The notes under the pieces were generated by a model. The model searched no databases, was not told where the DNA came from, and saw only the letters and a list, made by a program, of their open reading frames with translations. Shown here in pieces: positions 62,827 through 64,000 of a DNA stretch of 64,000 bases. A program made the position numbers and the translations under genes. How positions within the stretch are numbered: position 1 is the stretch's first letter; the number at the start of each line of letters is the position of its first letter. Source of the stretch: Tabrizicola oligotrophica (GTDB lineage: Bacteria; Pseudomonadota; Alphaproteobacteria; Rhodobacterales; Rhodobacteraceae); assembly GCF_011008935.1 (NCBI RefSeq), contig NZ_JAAIVJ010000007.1, positions 1-64,000 on the forward strand, in the 5' to 3' direction.

Positions 62827-64000
62827 GTGCCCCGGAAAAGAAGGCCCCCGAGACTGCTGACGCGCTGAAGGCAAGCGGCATTGCCGGGACGCTGACGCGC
62901 GCCTTCATAACCAGCCCGTTGACGCCGCTGTTCCTGCTGGCGGCGCTGGTGCTTGGCCTTGTCGCCCTTGTCACCCTGCCGCGCGAGGAAGAACCGCAAA
63001 TCTCGGTGCCGATGGTGGACATCCACCTGCGCGCCGATGGGCTGCGGGCCGAGGATGCCGTCAAGCTGGTGACGGAACCGCTGGAAACCATCGTGAAGTC
63101 GATCCCCGGCGTCGAGCATGTCTATTCCCAGACCCGCGACGATGGCGCGATGGTTACGGCACGGTTCGTCGTCGGCACCTCGGGCGATGCGGCCATTCTG
63201 CGCGTGCATGAGAAGGTGCGGGCCAACATGGACCGCATTCCCGATGGCATTCCCGAACCCCTGATCGTCGGGCGCGGCATTGACGACGTGGCGATCATGG
63301 TCGTCACGCTGTCGCCCAAGCCCGAGGTGGCCGACCGCTGGTCCTCTGCCGAATTGACGCGCGTGGCGCGCGAGGTGCAGGTCGAGGTCGCGGCGCTGCC
63401 CGATATCGGCCTGACCTATCTGGTCGGCGAGCAGCCCGAAGAAATCCGCATCTCGCCCGACCCGGAGCGACTGGCGCAGGCGGGCCTGACGCTGCAGGCG
63501 CTGGCCGGCAAAGTCGAGGGCGCGAACAAGGCCTTTGCCCTTGGCACCATCCGCCAAGACGGCAAGCAGATTGATCTGGCCGCCGGGGAAACCCTGCAAA
63601 GCCTTGACCAGATTGCCAATCTGCTGGTCACCACCCGCGACGGCCGCCCGGTCTACGTCCGCGATGTGGCGACCGTCAGCCTCAAGACAGACCCGCGCGA
63701 GAACCGGGTTTTCACCATGGCGCGCGAGGGCGAGGCGTTCCAAGGTCGGCTCCCCGCCGTTTCGCTGGCCGTGGCCAAGCGCCCCGGCGCCAACGCGGTG
63801 ACAATTGCCGAGGAAATCCGTCACGCCATCGCGGGGCTGGAAGGCCGTATCATTCCCGAGGGCCTGAACGTCGAATTCACCCGCGATTATGGCGAAAGCG
63901 CCAATGAAAAGGCCAACGAGCTTCTGTTCCATCTCGCGCTTGCCACGCTGTCCATCGTGGCGCTGGTCTGGGTTGCCATCGGCTGGCGCGAGGCGCTGGT
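62823..64000 (+). CDS. RND efflux pump (AcrB family), cut by window end
   Basis: The first 392 codons are present and the frame is open to the last base. TM1 (LTPLFLLAALVLGLVALVTL) is followed by the typical pump start PREEEPQISVPMVDI, the porter subdomains, and TM2 beginning near residue 365 (LALATLSIVALVWVAI). The full protein is expected to be about 1000 to 1050 residues. Substrate class (drug or metal) cannot be judged from this part. Confidence 0.93.
   Translation, partial: MSAPEKKAPETADALKASGIAGTLTRAFITSPLTPLFLLAALVLGLVALVTLPREEEPQISVPMVDIHLRADGLRAEDAVKLVTEPLETIVKSIPGVEHVYSQTRDDGAMVTARFVVGTSGDAAILRVHEKVRANMDRIPDGIPEPLIVGRGIDDVAIMVVTLSPKPEVADRWSSAELTRVAREVQVEVAALPDIGLTYLVGEQPEEIRISPDPERLAQAGLTLQALAGKVEGANKAFALGTIRQDGKQIDLAAGETLQSLDQIANLLVTTRDGRPVYVRDVATVSLKTDPRENRVFTMAREGEAFQGRLPAVSLAVAKRPGANAVTIAEEIRHAIAGLEGRIIPEGLNVEFTRDYGESANEKANELLFHLALATLSIVALVWVAIGWREAL

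Noticed and set aside
1-64000. CRISPR arrays, rRNA and tRNA genes
   Set aside because: No regularly spaced repeats and no conserved rRNA or tRNA sequences were seen in the intergenic stretches I read. A covariance-model scan (Infernal/tRNAscan-SE) would be decisive.

Overview
The window looks like chromosomal DNA of an alphaproteobacterium of the order Rhodobacterales (Rhodobacter/Paracoccus-type relatives). The signs are high GC, dense ATGA-overlapped operons, an fbc-type petABC cluster whose cytochrome b haem histidines sit at 97/111/198/212, a pckA-chvI-chvG-hprK-rapZ-EIIA-HPr block, and a DUF6473 gene. Genus was not determined. I see no rRNA, tRNA or CRISPR array.

Layout. 1-127: right end of an IS481-type element abutting the ispH stop codon. 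124-2221 (minus): NYN protein, YqaA-like membrane protein, ispH. 2364-11731 (plus): folK, rpoZ, a bifunctional (p)ppGpp enzyme, DUF2062, pdxJ, lepB, a DUF805-signal peptidase fusion, rnc, era, DUF1491, recO; acpS, which I expected between pdxJ and lepB, is absent. 11781-15626: MFS transporter, probable methylsuccinyl-CoA dehydrogenase (ethylmalonyl-CoA pathway), TauE/SafE permease. 15727-22991: pckA divergent from chvI/chvG, a short hprK, rapZ, EIIA-Man, HPr and an acyltransferase. 23040-31074: hbd, etfA, etfB, a cobalamin adenosyltransferase and a HIG1 protein on minus, interrupted by a plus-strand block (DUF6473, flavin monooxygenase, RidA, DUF1028, LysR).

31256-35170: a free-standing C-A-PCP-TE non-ribosomal peptide synthetase behind a good promoter and a leader hairpin. 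35241-38742: GST-like gene and cytochrome bc1 (petABC). 38790-42098 (minus): thiamine ABC importer thiBPQ under a TPP riboswitch. 42140-43902: an Hpt protein divergent from a response regulator-PP2C phosphatase. 43887-52195: NUDIX, Hsp33, CoA pyrophosphatase, CCA-adding enzyme, a 10-codon leader ORF with alternative hairpins, two ABC exporter half-transporters and an RNA methyltransferase. 52328-54522: envelope group (two YkuD L,D-transpeptidases, a CAP lipoprotein, a 59-residue exported protein). 54599-61705: hemH, NDUFAF5-like protein, comF, glutaredoxin, nitrilase family, marR, and a minus-strand LLM oxidoreductase-paaI-paaK operon. 61864-64000: RND efflux adaptor and a pump cut by the window end, behind a promoter with two inverted repeats.

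How it fits together: most of the window is housekeeping (isoprenoid, folate, B6 and thiamine supply, stringent response, RNA processing, respiration). Carbon-flux control links ChvG/ChvI, PckA and the regulatory PTS, and Etf, Hbd and Mcd serve acyl-CoA metabolism. The accessory parts worth attention are the orphan NRPS, the monooxygenase/RidA/DUF1028/LysR cassette, the DUF805-peptidase fusion, the leader ORF before the ABC exporter and the Hpt/PP2C pair.
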